A stretch of 64,000 bases of DNA from Polaromonas sp. (GTDB lineage: Bacteria > Pseudomonadota > Gammaproteobacteria > Burkholderiales > Burkholderiaceae_C): contig NZ_JACDDD010000003.1 of NCBI RefSeq assembly GCF_013817205.1, forward strand, positions 27,879-91,878. Direction: 5' to 3'. The number at the start of each line of letters is the position of its first letter. The first letter of the stretch is position 1. This document shows positions 25,574-36,020 of the stretch, piece after piece. A program made the translations under genes and the position numbers. The notes under the pieces are model-generated. The model made no database searches. It had not been told where the DNA came from and worked only from the letters and a program-made list of their open reading frames with translations.

Positions 25574-27979
25574 ATGCCTAAAAAACCCAAAGCCGATGTC
25601 GCAGCCAAGGCTGCCACCCGCAATACCGATAGCGGCCCTGCCGGCGGCGCTCCCCTCGACGCCAGCGACCTGCCGTCCCGCAAGATGGCGGAAGTCCAGG
25701 CGTTGGCCGAAGCCATGCCCTACAACGTCAGCAAGCCGCTGGAACACGGCTTTCACAACGCCCTTGAACCGCAGCGCGGGGCTACCGTGGACAGTCCGTC
25801 GCGGCTGGCCACTGGCAGCACCCTTTCGGAAGAGAACGGCACTGAAAAAACCGGCAGCACTGCGCTGGAAGGCCTGAACGCCACTATCGAGCCGCTCGAC
25901 CGAGTGCGCGTCGACTCCGGCGGCCAAGTGCTCACCACCAACCAGGGTGTGCCCATCGCCGACAACCAGAATTCGTTGAAGTTCGGCCTGCGCGGCCCGG
26001 CCCTGCTGGAAGACTTCATCCTGCGCGAAAAACTCACGCATTTCGACCATGAACGCATTCCAGAACGCATCGTGCATGCGCGTGGCTCTGGCGCTCACGG
26101 CTATTTTGAGTGTTACGAGCCGCTGCCCCAGTACACCAAAGCGGCGCCCTTCAAGGAAGCCGGCAAGATCACGCCAGTTTTTGTGCGCTTTTCCACCGTG
26201 GCCGGTGAGCGCGGCTCCAAGGACACGGCACGCGATGTGCGCGGCTTCGCTGTCAAGTTTTATACGGACGAGGGCAACTGGGATTTGGTGGGCAACAACA
26301 TGCCTGTGTTTTTCATCCAGGACGCGATGAAATTTCCGGATCTGGTGCACGCCGTCAAACCCGAGCCGCACCACGCCATGCCGCAGGCGGCCAGTGCGCA
26401 TGACACCTTCTGGGACTTTGTTTCATTGATGCCGGAGTCCACCCACATGCTGATGTGGGCCATGTCGGACCGCGCCATCCCGCGCAGCTATGCCACCATG
26501 CAGGGTTTTGGCGTGCACAGCTTCCGCCTGGTCAACGAAGCCGGTGAGTCCTTCTTCGTCAAGTTTCACTGGGAGCCGAAATACGGCACGCATTCGCTGG
26601 TTTGGGACGAGGCGGTCAAGATCTCTGGCGCTGATCCGGACTTTCACCGGCGCGACCTGTGGGAGCGTATCGAGTCGGGTGCTTTCCCCGAGTGGGAGCT
26701 CGGCTTGCAAATCTTCACTGAAGAGCAGGCTGACAAATTCAGCTTTGACATTCTGGACGCGACCAAGATCATTCCCGAAGAACTGGTGCCGGTGCAGAAA
26801 GTCGGGCGCATGGTCCTCAATCGCAACCCGGACAACTTCTTTGCCGAAACCGAGCAGGTGGCGTTTTGCACCGCGCACGTCGTCCCCGGCGTCGACTTTT
26901 CCAACGATCCGCTGCTGGCCGGACGCATCCATTCCTATGTGGATACGCAGATATCCCGCCTGGGTGGCCCGAACTTCCATGAAATTCCGATCAATGCGCC
27001 GGTGGCGCCGGTGCACAACAACCAGCGCGACGGCATGCACCGCCAGGCCATCAACCGTGGCCGCGTAGCCTACGAGCCAAATTCGCTGGCCGGTGGCTGC
27101 CCGTTTCAGGCCGGGGCCGCGCAGGGTTTTGTGACAGTGGCCGCCGGTTTGCGAGCCCAGGAGGAGCAGGGCAAAGTCCGCGGCAAGCCTGAAAAGTTTG
27201 CCGATCACTACACCCAGGCCACGCTCTTCTATGAGAGCCAGACCCCTGTCGAGCAGGCGCACATCGCAGCGGCCTTCCGCTTCGAGCTCAGCAAGGTCAC
27301 GGTGCCCGCGATCCGTGAGCGCATGGTGGCTTCGCTGCGCAATGCTTCGGAAGACCTCGCGCGCAAGGTGGCAGACGGGCTCGGCATGGACCCCATGCCT
27401 GCACCCATGCCACGCGCGCTGGCCAAGCCAGAGCGGGCCGAAGTCACGAAGTCACCCACGCTGTCGTTGATGGCCCGGCCTGGTGATGGTTCGCCCAAGG
27501 GGCGCAAGGTTGCGATTCTGGTCGCACCAGGCGTGATTGGTGCATCGGTGGCCGCCGTGCAAGGGGCTTTGCTTGCCCAGGGCGCGGTCGGGCGTCTGGT
27601 GGGTCCGCGCATCGGGCCTTTGCCCACGCACGAGGGCGACATGCTCGACGCCGATGCTTCGCTGGAAAATGAGCCAGGTTTCCTGTTCGACGCCCTGGTG
27701 CTTCCCGATGGCGAGGCGGCTGTCACCGCCCTGGCCAGCGACGGTCACACCATGGAGTTCATCAAGGACCAGTACCGGCATGGCAAGACCATTCTGGTGC
27801 TGGGCGCGGCGAAAGCCTTGATCGCCAAGGCCGGCGTGCCAGCAGAACTGCCGGATGGCCGGTCTGACCCGGGCCTGATGTTCTCGGGCGGTGACGCGGC
27901 GCAGGCGCTGGATGCTTTCATCAAGGCCGTGGGCGGCCCGCGTCACGCTGAACGCGAGACCGACCCGCCCCGGGTGTGA
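25574..27979 (+). CDS. katE: Large-subunit monofunctional catalase (KatE/HPII type)
   Basis: Haem catalase of 801 residues that breaks down hydrogen peroxide. The distal His is in [12 protein letters not shown] (about 168), the Asn in [10 protein letters not shown] (about 241), and the haem Tyr in RIHSYVDTQ (about 455). The C-terminal 150 residues (from about [10 protein letters not shown]) form the DJ-1/class I amidotransferase-like domain seen only in large-subunit catalases. No signal peptide is visible, so it is cytoplasmic. It stands alone, followed by a bidirectional terminator. Confidence 0.95.
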   Translation: MPKKPKADVAAKAATRNTDSGPAGGAPLDASDLPSRKMAEVQALAEAMPYNVSKPLEHGFHNALEPQRGATVDSPSRLATGSTLSEENGTEKTGSTALEGLNATIEPLDRVRVDSGGQVLTTNQGVPIADNQNSLKFGLRGPALLEDFILREKLTHFDHERIPERIVHARGSGAHGYFECYEPLPQYTKAAPFKEAGKITPVFVRFSTVAGERGSKDTARDVRGFAVKFYTDEGNWDLVGNNMPVFFIQDAMKFPDLVHAVKPEPHHAMPQAASAHDTFWDFVSLMPESTHMLMWAMSDRAIPRSYATMQGFGVHSFRLVNEAGESFFVKFHWEPKYGTHSLVWDEAVKISGADPDFHRRDLWERIESGAFPEWELGLQIFTEEQADKFSFDILDATKIIPEELVPVQKVGRMVLNRNPDNFFAETEQVAFCTAHVVPGVDFSNDPLLAGRIHSYVDTQISRLGGPNFHEIPINAPVAPVHNNQRDGMHRQAINRGRVAYEPNSLAGGCPFQAGAAQGFVTVAAGLRAQEEQGKVRGKPEKFADHYTQATLFYESQTPVEQAHIAAAFRFELSKVTVPAIRERMVASLRNASEDLARKVADGLGMDPMPAPMPRALAKPERAEVTKSPTLSLMARPGDGSPKGRKVAILVAPGVIGASVAAVQGALLAQGAVGRLVGPRIGPLPTHEGDMLDADASLENEPGFLFDALVLPDGEAAVTALASDGHTMEFIKDQYRHGKTILVLGAAKALIAKAGVPAELPDGRSDPGLMFSGGDAAQALDAFIKAVGGPRHAERETDPPRV

Positions 27980-27995
27980 CTTCCGCGCGCGCATG

Positions 27996-28023
27996 AAAAA
28001 ACGGCCCAAGGGCCGTTTTTTTT
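27996..28023. terminator. Bidirectional rho-independent terminator, katE / parvulin gene
   Basis: A GC stem CGGCCC-AAGG-type loop-GGGCCG is flanked by an A run on the left and a run of eight T on the right. It therefore works in both directions for the convergent catalase and peptidyl-prolyl isomerase genes. Confidence 0.9.
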
Positions 28024-28047
28024 GCCGACGGTGCGTGCAGGGTTGGC

Positions 28048-28833
28048 TTATTCCACCTTGGCCTTGTCGCGCAGGCCCTGCTGGAAAGCGGCCAGTTTTT
28101 GCTGCTGCATCTGCTGCGTGATTTGCGGCTTGAGCTCTTCGAAGGGCGGCAGCTTGGCGGTGCGGATGTCATCGACGCGGATCACGTGGTAGCCGAACTG
28201 GGTTTTGACCGGGGTGTCGCTGAGCTGGCCCTTGTTGAGTTTGGCCAGGGCTGCTGAAAATTCGGGCACATAGCTGCCCGGATTGGCCCAGTCCAGGTCG
28301 CCACCGTTGGCGCCGGATCCGGGGTCCTTGGACTGCTTCTTGGCGATGTCTTCAAACTTGCCGCCTTTTTTCAGGCTGGCAATGATGGCCTTGGCTTCGT
28401 CTTCCTTTTCCACCAGGATATGACGCGCCTTGTATTCCTTGCCGCCATTGGTCGCCACGAACTTGTCGTACTCGCCCTTGAGGGCGGCGTCGGTGACCGG
28501 GTTTTTCTTCTGGTAATCGGCGAACAGTTCGCGAATCAGGATGGCCTGGCGCGCCAGTTCCATCTGAACCTTGAAGTCATCGGTAGACGACAGGCCCAAC
28601 TTCTCTGCTTCCTGCATAAAGACTTCTCGTGCAATCACTTCTTCGCGGATTTGACCCTGCATCTCGGGTGTGACCGGCCGGCCGGAGCGCGCCAGCTGCA
28701 GCGCCAGCGCGTCCACGCGTGCCTTGGGTACGGGCTTGCCGTTGACGATGGCGACGTTCTGCGCGAAGGCGCTGCCTGCGCCGACCGTCATCAGGGCGCT
28801 CAGGGCGCCGGCAAATAAAAAGTGCTTTTTCAT
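28048..28833 (-). CDS. Periplasmic parvulin-type peptidyl-prolyl isomerase
   Basis: 261-residue secreted foldase. The signal peptide MKKHFLFAGALSALMTV...AFAQ (about 1-25) is followed by an N-terminal helical region and a parvulin rotamase domain (about 130-225, with KARHILVEKEDEAKAI and GDLDWANPGSYVPEF). It is related to SurA/PrsA-type chaperones. It lies 55 bp downstream of bolA in the same direction, so it may be the end of a yciB-bolA-ppi unit. Confidence 0.9.
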   Translation of the reverse strand: MKKHFLFAGALSALMTVGAGSAFAQNVAIVNGKPVPKARVDALALQLARSGRPVTPEMQGQIREEVIAREVFMQEAEKLGLSSTDDFKVQMELARQAILIRELFADYQKKNPVTDAALKGEYDKFVATNGGKEYKARHILVEKEDEAKAIIASLKKGGKFEDIAKKQSKDPGSGANGGDLDWANPGSYVPEFSAALAKLNKGQLSDTPVKTQFGYHVIRVDDIRTAKLPPFEELKPQITQQMQQQKLAAFQQGLRDKAKVE

Positions 28834-28888
28834 GGGTTTCCTTGGGTAATCGGGTCATTCATCGCGCCTGGGCTACCGGGGCAACAAA

Positions 28889-29179
28889 TCAGGGTGTTTC
28901 GATGATTTCAATGGCCAGCGCATGCAGGCCCTGATCAATGAAATTTTGCAGTGCATCATACACAAGCCGGTGGCGCGCCACGCGGGCTTTGCCGGTAAAG
29001 ACCGGGCTGGAAATGCGAACGCGGAAATGACTGCCAAAACCATCTGCATTCGCGCCGGAATGCCCTGCATGCGCAGCACTTTCGTCCACAACTTCCAGGA
29101 ATGTCGGCGCCAGGCGATCGCGCAATTGTTGCTCAATGCGAATTGCGTGAACCGGTTGCGGCGCGATCGGCAGAGACAT
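28889..29179 (-). CDS. bolA: BolA family protein
   Basis: 96-residue BolA-fold protein. The conserved helix-turn region is visible as FRVRISSPVFTGKARVARHR and the C-terminal HALAIEI. BolA proteins pair with monothiol glutaredoxins and can bind DNA; an envelope or stress role is inferred. It lies 3 bp downstream of yciB, so the two are co-transcribed. Confidence 0.9.
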   Translation of the reverse strand: MSLPIAPQPVHAIRIEQQLRDRLAPTFLEVVDESAAHAGHSGANADGFGSHFRVRISSPVFTGKARVARHRLVYDALQNFIDQGLHALAIEIIETP

Positions 29180-29182
29180 GGC

Positions 29183-29797
29183 TCAAGCCTTGACGTGTTT
29201 GTTCAGGAAGACCGTCTGCGCCATCACGAACACCAGCATCAGGCCCATCCCACCAAACAGCTTGAAGTTGACCCAGGTTGCCGTCGAAAAGCTGTAGGCC
29301 ACCCAGAGATTGAGGACACCCATGACCGCAAAGAAAGCGATCCAGCTGTAGTTGACCTTGCGCCAGATATCGTCAGGCAGACTCAACTGCGCGCCCATGA
29401 GCTTCTGTATGCCGTTTTTCTTGAACAACAGCTGACCAACCAGCAACGCGCCGCCCATGACCCAATACAGCACCGTGGGCTTCCATTTGATGAACGCTTC
29501 GCTGTGAAAGTAGATGGTGGCGCCACCGAGCAGAGTGACAAGGCCGAGGCTGACCCACAGCATGGTGTCGATCTTGCGGCCGCGAGCCACCAGCCAAAGG
29601 ATTTGCGCCAGCGTGGCCAGGATCACCACCACCGTGGCCAGCAGCACCGGCGCTTCGGCAGTGCCGACCACGCCGCCTGACACCATGAAACCGAGCCACT
29701 CGGTGGCGGTGCGTGCCGCCCATTCGGTGTTGCCTTCGGCGTACTTGAACATGCCGAAGAACAGGATGATGGGGAGGAAGTCGAAGAGAATTTTCAT
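29183..29797 (-). CDS. yciB: Inner membrane septation protein YciB (IspZ)
   Basis: 204-residue inner membrane protein with about five or six hydrophobic helices. It opens MKILFDFLPIILFFGMFKYA, the family hallmark, and ends with TVFLNKHVKA. The family takes part in envelope maintenance and septation; mechanism unclear. It heads the yciB-bolA-ppi group. The gap upstream to msrB is 79 bp. Confidence 0.93.
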   Translation of the reverse strand: MKILFDFLPIILFFGMFKYAEGNTEWAARTATEWLGFMVSGGVVGTAEAPVLLATVVVILATLAQILWLVARGRKIDTMLWVSLGLVTLLGGATIYFHSEAFIKWKPTVLYWVMGGALLVGQLLFKKNGIQKLMGAQLSLPDDIWRKVNYSWIAFFAVMGVLNLWVAYSFSTATWVNFKLFGGMGLMLVFVMAQTVFLNKHVKA

Positions 29798-29876
29798 GAT
29801 CTGATTATCTCAGGCCCCCGTGTTCCGCCGGTTCCGCGGCGCCAGCTTGCACAAATGGGAAGCATTGAGCGCAGCT

Positions 29877-30284
29877 TCATGCTTTCTGGAAGTCCAGGGA
29901 GGCGGAGTTCATGCAGTAGCGCAGACTGGTATCAGTGGGTCCATCAGGAAAGACGTGCCCCAGATGTGCACCGCACTGGCTGCAAACGGTTTCAGTGCGT
30001 GTCATGCCGTGGCTGCGGTCAACAATGTCGGTGATGGAACCAGGCACGGCTTCGGAAAAACTGGGCCAGCCGCATCCGGCATCGAACTTGGTGCTGGCAT
30101 CAAACAGCAAGTTGCCGCAACAGATGCAGTGGTAACTGCCGTCGTCCCAAACCGCCTCGTACTTGCCAGTGAAGGGGCGCTCCGTTGCCGCGTGGCGGGT
30201 GACTTCAAAAGCGCCGCGCTCGGCGCCTTTTTCCGCCAGCACAGCCTTCCACTCGGCGTCGGTTTTCTGGATTTTTGCGGTCAT
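29877..30284 (-). CDS. msrB: Peptide-methionine (R)-S-oxide reductase MsrB
   Basis: Repairs methionine-R-sulfoxide in proteins. The 135-residue chain has two zinc CxxC pairs (CICCGN and [10 protein letters not shown]), the HVFPDGP motif and the catalytic Cys in [11 protein letters not shown]. No export signal, so cytoplasmic. It follows selO by 32 bp in the same direction; SelO is also linked to redox control, which supports a common stress operon. Confidence 0.95.
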   Translation of the reverse strand: MTAKIQKTDAEWKAVLAEKGAERGAFEVTRHAATERPFTGKYEAVWDDGSYHCICCGNLLFDASTKFDAGCGWPSFSEAVPGSITDIVDRSHGMTRTETVCSQCGAHLGHVFPDGPTDTSLRYCMNSASLDFQKA

Positions 30285-30316
30285 GAATTACCTTTGGTGA
30301 TGGTCATTATTCCTGC

Positions 30317-31795
30317 TTACGAACTGCAGCTGATTTCAATGGAGGACGCCCAGTCTGGCGGGAAGCCGGCAAAAGCCTCGTGATCCGGATGTTCCCCAAA
30401 TGGGGCTTGCAGCAACTTCAGCAAGGTATCGACCCCGGAAAAGTCCTGAAGTTTCGCCGCGCGTATGGCTTGTTCGCCCAAATGGTTGCGGAGCACGTAT
30501 TTCGGATTGGATTCAAGCATAAAATCGGCCCTCAGCCCTTGATCCACGGGAGCCGCGCGCTCCGAATACTGTAGCAACCAGGTGTCGAACCCCTGTCGGT
30601 CCAGGAACAGGTCTCGCACGGCCTCGGGGGGGCCGCCGGCCGCAAGGCCGCTCAGGCGGCGCCAGAAAATGGTGTAGTCCACCCTGTCGGCGGCCAGCAG
30701 CTTGAAGATGCCTTCAATCAGTGCTTTGTCCTCGGGCCGGCTGTCCGGCAGACCCAGCTTGGCACGCATCCGGCCCTCCAGTTTCTCTGGAAAGACGGTC
30801 TTGTAAGACTCCAGGGCGGCCAGCGCCTGCTCCTGTGTGTCCATCAAGGGCAGCAGCGCCTGGCCTAGGCAGAACAGGTTCCAGTAGGCGATGTTGGGCT
30901 GCTTGTTGTAGGCGTAACGACCCTGGGTGTCGGAGTGGTTGCAGATGTGTCCGGGGTCGAAGGCGTCCAAGAACTGGAACGGGCCGTAATCAATGGTCAG
31001 GCCCAGAATGCTCATGTTGTCGGTGTTCATGACACCGTGGCAAAAGCCGACGGCCTGCCACGCCGCGACCATGTGCGCAGTTCGTTCGCTGACGGCCTGT
31101 AGCAGCTCGGCATAAGGCTGCGCGGCATCCCGGCACTCGGGATAGAAGTTGTCGATCACGAAGTCGGCCAGAATTTTGAGCTGCTCGTGCTGGTCGCTGT
31201 AGCTGAAGTGTTCGAAATGGCCGAAGCGGATGAAGCTGGGCGCCATGCGCGTGACCACGGCGGCGGTTTCAACTTCCTCACGGCGCACCCTCGCATCGGA
31301 TCCGGTGATGCACAGCGCACGGGTGGTCGGGATGCCCAGCCCGTGCATGGCCTCGGAGCACAGGTATTCGCGGATCGAACTGCGCAGCACCGCGCGCCCG
31401 TCGCCCATGCGCGAGTAGGGTGTGAGGCCGGCGCCCTTGAGCTGGATCTCCTGCGGTCCGGCAGCGGTTTGCAGTTCCCCCAGCAGGATCGCGCGGCCAT
31501 CGCCGAGCTGTCCGGCCCATTGGCCGAACTGGTGGCCGCTGTACACGCTGGCCAGCGGCTGCGAGCCCTGGGCCAGCACATTGCCGGTGAACAAGTCCAG
31601 TGACTCCTGGGATGCGAACCACTGCTCTTGCAGCCCGAGTTCGCGCGCCACCGCCTGGTTGCGACCAACCCAGTAAGGCGATGGCAGCGGTGTGGGCCGG
31701 AGTTCGGTAAAAAAGTCAGGCCCCAGCGTGGCGAAGCGGTTGTTCCAGGTGAGGCCCGGAATGGCCGCAGCGGGATCTGTAATGACTGCATTCAT
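30317..31795 (-). CDS. selO: SelO (YdiU/UPF0061) protein adenylyltransferase
   Basis: Pseudokinase-fold enzyme of 492 residues that transfers AMP to Ser/Thr/Tyr of target proteins. The family blocks are clear: [63 protein letters not shown] at 31795 ([15 protein letters not shown]) is chosen because the further upstream frame adds 46 low-conservation residues. The C-terminal selenocysteine/Cys of the family is visible in the terminal residues IEISCSS. It is followed by msrB. Confidence 0.93.
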   Translation of the reverse strand: MNAVITDPAAAIPGLTWNNRFATLGPDFFTELRPTPLPSPYWVGRNQAVARELGLQEQWFASQESLDLFTGNVLAQGSQPLASVYSGHQFGQWAGQLGDGRAILLGELQTAAGPQEIQLKGAGLTPYSRMGDGRAVLRSSIREYLCSEAMHGLGIPTTRALCITGSDARVRREEVETAAVVTRMAPSFIRFGHFEHFSYSDQHEQLKILADFVIDNFYPECRDAAQPYAELLQAVSERTAHMVAAWQAVGFCHGVMNTDNMSILGLTIDYGPFQFLDAFDPGHICNHSDTQGRYAYNKQPNIAYWNLFCLGQALLPLMDTQEQALAALESYKTVFPEKLEGRMRAKLGLPDSRPEDKALIEGIFKLLAADRVDYTIFWRRLSGLAAGGPPEAVRDLFLDRQGFDTWLLQYSERAAPVDQGLRADFMLESNPKYVLRNHLGEQAIRAAKLQDFSGVDTLLKLLQAPFGEHPDHEAFAGFPPDWASSIEISCSS

Positions 31796-31838
31796 GCGCT
31801 GATTGTCCCCGCAGCCAAACAGCCCCGTGCCTGCGGGG

Positions 31839-32567
31839 TTAAAGGTCCTGACCGGCGGTCGCAGAAGGCTGGTCCGGCGCCCCACTGGGTCGGGTGGCAT
31901 AAGCTGCCAGCGCCTGCTCATCGAGCATGGCAACCCGCCCGAACTCCAGCGACACCAGGCCCCGCTGTTCCATCGACTTGAGGGCCCGGTTGACCGTCTG
32001 CCGCGACAGCCCGGCCAAATGGCCCAGTTCTTCCTGTGACAGCACCAGCCGCCGCCGCCCCTGCCAGAACACGCGGCTCAGGTACAGGGCGACGCGCTGC
32101 CCGGGTGAGCGCAGCCGCCCGGCCTCGATGATGGTCATGGCCTGGCCCAGACGGCGGTTCAGGTGCGCCACCAGAAAGTGGTTGAAGGGCAGGCAATCCG
32201 CCAACAGCTTGTCGAACTCGGTTCGTGGCAGGCACAGCAGCACCGTCTCGCGCAATGCAATCACGTCGTAACGCCGTGCTTCGGTTTTTAGCACCGAGCC
32301 TTCACCAAACCATTCACCGTCCGGCACGCCGAGAAAGGCCGACACGCGGCCTTCGGAGGAAGTGCTTTGCAGCTTGACCAGACCGGACAACACGGCGTAC
32401 CAGCCCTGGACGGGCGCGCCCGCGGCCAGCATCACCTCACCTTTTCGGCCCGCCAGCGTGAGGCTGCGCTCCAGCAGCGCCGCTTTGCTGTCATCGCTCA
32501 GGGTCCCAAACCAGGGTTGGCCGCGCAGAAAGCGATGGTGGGGTAGGGCGGCTGGTTCAAGGGACAT
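31839..32567 (-). CDS. Crp/Fnr family transcriptional regulator
   Basis: 242-residue regulator with an N-terminal cyclic nucleotide-binding-like beta barrel ([20 protein letters not shown], then WFGEGSVL) and a C-terminal winged helix ([20 protein letters not shown]). There is no FNR-type N-terminal Cys cluster, so oxygen sensing by an iron-sulfur centre is unlikely. It sits upstream of selO in the same direction (43 bp) and is divergent from the acyl-CoA ligase gene across 234 bp; it could control either. Confidence 0.9.
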   Translation of the reverse strand: MSLEPAALPHHRFLRGQPWFGTLSDDSKAALLERSLTLAGRKGEVMLAAGAPVQGWYAVLSGLVKLQSTSSEGRVSAFLGVPDGEWFGEGSVLKTEARRYDVIALRETVLLCLPRTEFDKLLADCLPFNHFLVAHLNRRLGQAMTIIEAGRLRSPGQRVALYLSRVFWQGRRRLVLSQEELGHLAGLSRQTVNRALKSMEQRGLVSLEFGRVAMLDEQALAAYATRPSGAPDQPSATAGQDL

Positions 32568-32801
32568 GAGCCGATTGTCTCGCGGCCGTTGGTTGGCAAC
32601 ACGTAGCCCGGGTTTGTACCTAGAAACTGTCGGGACGAAGACATCCCTTGCCGGGAGGTGGCTACGGCTTCACAGTCCATGACTGGACAGCGCGGATCCA
32701 AGGATTCATCAGGTCGAAAGCAAGGATGCGGGCGTTACCATGCGAAGCACGAAGCCTGTCGCGAGGACCGCGATTTTTATCTATAAAAAGGAAACGAGAC
32801 C

Positions 32802-34430
32802 ATGTTGGGATTGATGCAAGGCCAGCCGCTGCTGATTTCATCGCTGATTGATTTTGCGGAACGCCACCACGGCGATGCAGAAATTGTTTCGCGCCGTGTG
32901 GAGGGCGATATTCACCGCTATACCTACCGTGACCTGGCGCGCCGCGCGCGCCAGGTGGCGAGCGCCCTGGACGCGCTCAAGCTGGCGTTCAGCGACCGCG
33001 TGGCAACACTGGCCTGGAACGGCTACCGGCACCTCGAGCTGTATTTCGGCGTGAGTGGGTCGGGCCGGGTGCTGCACACGCTGAATCCGCGCTTGCACCC
33101 AGACCTGGTGTCCTGGATTGCCAATCACGCGGAAGACCAGGTGCTGTTTTTTGACATGTCCTTTTTGCCGCTGGTTCAGGCCTTCCATGCGAAATGCACG
33201 ACTATCAAGCATTACATTGCGTTGTGTGACGCGGACAAGCTGCCGGCAGACAGTGGTATCCCCAACCTGAGTAGCTACGAGGCCTGGATTGCCCCGCATT
33301 CGCCCGAATACAAGTGGCCCTGCTTCGACGAAAATTCGGCGTCCAGCATGTGTTACACCAGCGGCACCACCGGCAACCCCAAGGCGGCGCTGTACAGCCA
33401 CCGCTCGACCATCCTGCATGCCTACGCTGCCGCGCTACCCGACGTGATGGCCCTGAGCGCACGTGACTCCATCCTTCCTGTGGTGCCCATGTTCCATGTC
33501 AATGCCTGGGGCATTCCGTATTCAGCCGCGCTGACGGGTGCCAAGCTGGTGTTTCCGGGTCCGGGTCTGGACGGCAAGTCCGTCTACGAGCTGATCGAGA
33601 ACGAAAAAGTGACTTATGCCGCAGGCGTGCCGACGGTCTGGCAGATGATGCTGGGCCACATGAAGCCGGCCGGACTGAAGTTTTCCACCCTCAAGCGCAC
33701 GGTCATTGGCGGTTCGGCCTGCCCGCCGGCCATGATCCACGCCTTCCAGGAAGACTATGGCGTCGAGGTGCTGCACGCTTGGGGCATGACCGAAATGTCA
33801 CCGCTGGGCACCTTGTGTACCCTCAAGAACAAGCATCTGGACATGTCCAAAGACGAACAGATGAAGATCCGCCTGAAGCAGGGGCGCGCGATCTACGGTG
33901 TAGACATGAAAATTGTCGACACCGAAGGCAAGGAAATCGCCTGGGACGGCAAGGCTTTTGGTGACCTTTACGTCAAGGGGCCCTGGATAGTGGCCGAGTA
34001 TTTCAAGGGCGAGGGCGGCAACCCGCTGGTGGACGGCTGGTTTCCGACGGGCGACGTCGCAACCATTGACGCGGACGGCTACATGCAGATCACTGATCGA
34101 AGCAAAGACGTGATCAAGTCCGGCGGAGAGTGGATCAGTTCCATCGACATTGAAAACATTGCGGTGGCGCATCCGGCCGTGGCCATGGCGGCCTGTATCG
34201 GCGTGCGGCATCCGAAGTGGGACGAACGCCCCATCATTGCCGTGGTGAAAAAACCGGGTGCTGAAGTCAGCCGCGAGGAATTGCTTCAGTTTTACGAAGG
34301 CAAAACCGCCAAGTGGCAGATCCCCGATGACGTGGTGTTTGTCGATGCGATTCCGCTAGGCGCCACCGGAAAAATGCTGAAAACCCGCTTGCGCGAACAA
34401 CTGAAGGACTATCAGCTGCCCTCCATCTGA
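32802..34430 (+). CDS. Acyl-CoA ligase (AMP-forming), DmdB-like
   Basis: ANL-superfamily ligase of 542 residues that activates a carboxylic acid to its CoA thioester with ATP. The AMP-binding P-loop reads YTSGTTGNPKAALYSHRS and the C-terminal hinge DRSKDVIKSGGEWISS; the catalytic Lys is in ATGKMLKTRL. The opening MLGLMQGQPLLISSLIDFAE is typical of the group that includes 3-(methylthio)propionyl-CoA ligase, but the natural substrate cannot be read from sequence. First gene of the acyl-CoA island, with AAAGGAAAC before the ATG. Confidence 0.9.
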   Translation: MLGLMQGQPLLISSLIDFAERHHGDAEIVSRRVEGDIHRYTYRDLARRARQVASALDALKLAFSDRVATLAWNGYRHLELYFGVSGSGRVLHTLNPRLHPDLVSWIANHAEDQVLFFDMSFLPLVQAFHAKCTTIKHYIALCDADKLPADSGIPNLSSYEAWIAPHSPEYKWPCFDENSASSMCYTSGTTGNPKAALYSHRSTILHAYAAALPDVMALSARDSILPVVPMFHVNAWGIPYSAALTGAKLVFPGPGLDGKSVYELIENEKVTYAAGVPTVWQMMLGHMKPAGLKFSTLKRTVIGGSACPPAMIHAFQEDYGVEVLHAWGMTEMSPLGTLCTLKNKHLDMSKDEQMKIRLKQGRAIYGVDMKIVDTEGKEIAWDGKAFGDLYVKGPWIVAEYFKGEGGNPLVDGWFPTGDVATIDADGYMQITDRSKDVIKSGGEWISSIDIENIAVAHPAVAMAACIGVRHPKWDERPIIAVVKKPGAEVSREELLQFYEGKTAKWQIPDDVVFVDAIPLGATGKMLKTRLREQLKDYQLPSI

Positions 34431-34599
34431 GGCCATGCCTCGCGGCGTGCACTGCTGCGGTGCAGAACGGGATCTTTCGGCTGTGGTGGCGCAGCTGTCG
34501 CCTCGGCGATAGAAACCAGGATGCTTAGGGGCAATCCCTTATCGCTGCACTGCACAAAACTTGTACGCTCGTTTGATTGTGATTACTTAGGAGACATCG

Positions 34600-35940
34600 A
34601 TGACTTTCAGGATCAGACACCTCGCACTGGCCGCTGCTTTTACATGCGCTGGTACCGTTTTTGCGCAGCCCGCTGCGCCAGCAAAGCCGGCAACGCCAGC
34701 GGCCAAGGCGGCACCTGCGGCCAAAGCCGCTCCCGCCAAGGCGGCCGGCGCCCCCATGTACCCGGCCGGGCCACTCAAGGGTGAAACTGTCAAGCTGGTC
34801 AGGATTGATCCCTTGACCGGATTGTTGGGGCCGGTGGGCGTCGCCCAGACCAAGGGTTACCAGTTTTTTGCCGAAAAATACAGCGGCACCGGCAACCCTG
34901 CCGGCGTGAAATTCGAGTTCTCGACCATTGACAACAAGCTCAGCCCCGCAGAAAGCCTGAACGCGCTGAAAGCGGCCATTGACCAGGGCGCGCGCTACAT
35001 CATTCAGGGCAACGGCTCCTCAGTTGCGCTGGCATTGTCCGACGCGGTGGAAAAGCACAATGCCCGCAACCCCGGCAAGGAGGTTTTGTACCTCAATGAT
35101 TCGGCCGTGGATCCGGACCTGACGAACAGCAAGTGCAGCTACTGGCACTTCCGCTTTGATGCCGACACTTCCATGAAGATGGAAGCCATGTCCAGCTTCA
35201 TGGCTAGCCAGCCAGACATCAAGAAAGTTTATTTTCTGAACCAGAACTACTCGCACGGACACCAGGTCGTCAAGTTCGGCAAGGAATCGCTGGCGCGCAA
35301 GCGGCCTGACATTCAGGTGGTGGGCGAAGACCTGCACCCGCTGGCGCAAACGCGTGACTTTGCCCCCTACATTGCCAAGATCAAGGCTTCTGGCGCCGAC
35401 ACCGTGATCACTGGCAACTGGGGTTCTGACCTCTCACTGCTGATCAAGGCGGCCAATGAAAACGGCTACAACGGAAAGTTCTTTACTTACTACGCGGGTG
35501 TCACAGGCACGCCAACAGCGCTGGGCCAAAACGGCGCCGGGCGTGTTTACCAGATCGCCTACAACCACTACAACATGGGTGGGCAGATGGATACGTGGAT
35601 GAAGGAGTTCAACACCAAGTACAACGACGACTTCTACACCGGCTCGACCATCCGCATCTTTGAAATGCTTGGCGCGGCAATGGCCAAGGCGAAATCCACC
35701 GATCCGGTCAAAGTGGCGGCAGCCATGGAAGGTTTGCGTGTGCAGAGCTTCAACGGCGAGGTGGAAATGCGCAAGACTGACCACCAGCTGCAGCAACCGC
35801 TGTACATGTCGGTGTGGCAAAAGGCCGAGGGCAAGTACCCCTACAGCCCCGAGAAAACCGGCATGACGCTGGCACCGGTCGCGGAATACCCGAACTACGT
35901 GTCCAGCACGCCCACCAGCTGCCAGATGAAGCGTCCGTAA
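34600..35940 (+). CDS. Branched-chain amino acid-type ABC transporter substrate-binding protein
   Basis: 446-residue periplasmic binding protein of the LivJ superfamily. The signal peptide (about 1-23, LAAAFTCAGTVFAQ) is followed by an unusual Ala/Pro/Lys-rich stretch (about 24-52, for example PAKPATPAAKAAPAAK), then the two-lobed Periplas_BP_6 fold. It starts the five-gene importer. The ligand is uncertain: neighbours point to an organic acid rather than an amino acid. A terminator directly follows, as is common for abundant binding proteins. Confidence 0.9.
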   Translation: MTFRIRHLALAAAFTCAGTVFAQPAAPAKPATPAAKAAPAAKAAPAKAAGAPMYPAGPLKGETVKLVRIDPLTGLLGPVGVAQTKGYQFFAEKYSGTGNPAGVKFEFSTIDNKLSPAESLNALKAAIDQGARYIIQGNGSSVALALSDAVEKHNARNPGKEVLYLNDSAVDPDLTNSKCSYWHFRFDADTSMKMEAMSSFMASQPDIKKVYFLNQNYSHGHQVVKFGKESLARKRPDIQVVGEDLHPLAQTRDFAPYIAKIKASGADTVITGNWGSDLSLLIKAANENGYNGKFFTYYAGVTGTPTALGQNGAGRVYQIAYNHYNMGGQMDTWMKEFNTKYNDDFYTGSTIRIFEMLGAAMAKAKSTDPVKVAAAMEGLRVQSFNGEVEMRKTDHQLQQPLYMSVWQKAEGKYPYSPEKTGMTLAPVAEYPNYVSSTPTSCQMKRP

Positions 35941-35959
35941 TCAACAACGCTTGAAACAG

Positions 35960-35992
35960 AGCCCGTGCGGGTTGCCGTATCGGGCTTTTTTA
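35960..35992 (+). terminator. Rho-independent terminator after the binding-protein gene
   Basis: Inverted repeat AGCCCG ... CGGGCT with a 15-base loop, followed by six T residues. It lies between the binding-protein gene and the permease gene, so it probably makes binding-protein mRNA more abundant than permease mRNA. Confidence 0.8.
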
Positions 35993-36020
35993 TTTTTATC
36001 GACGAGGAAGGTCAGGCTGA

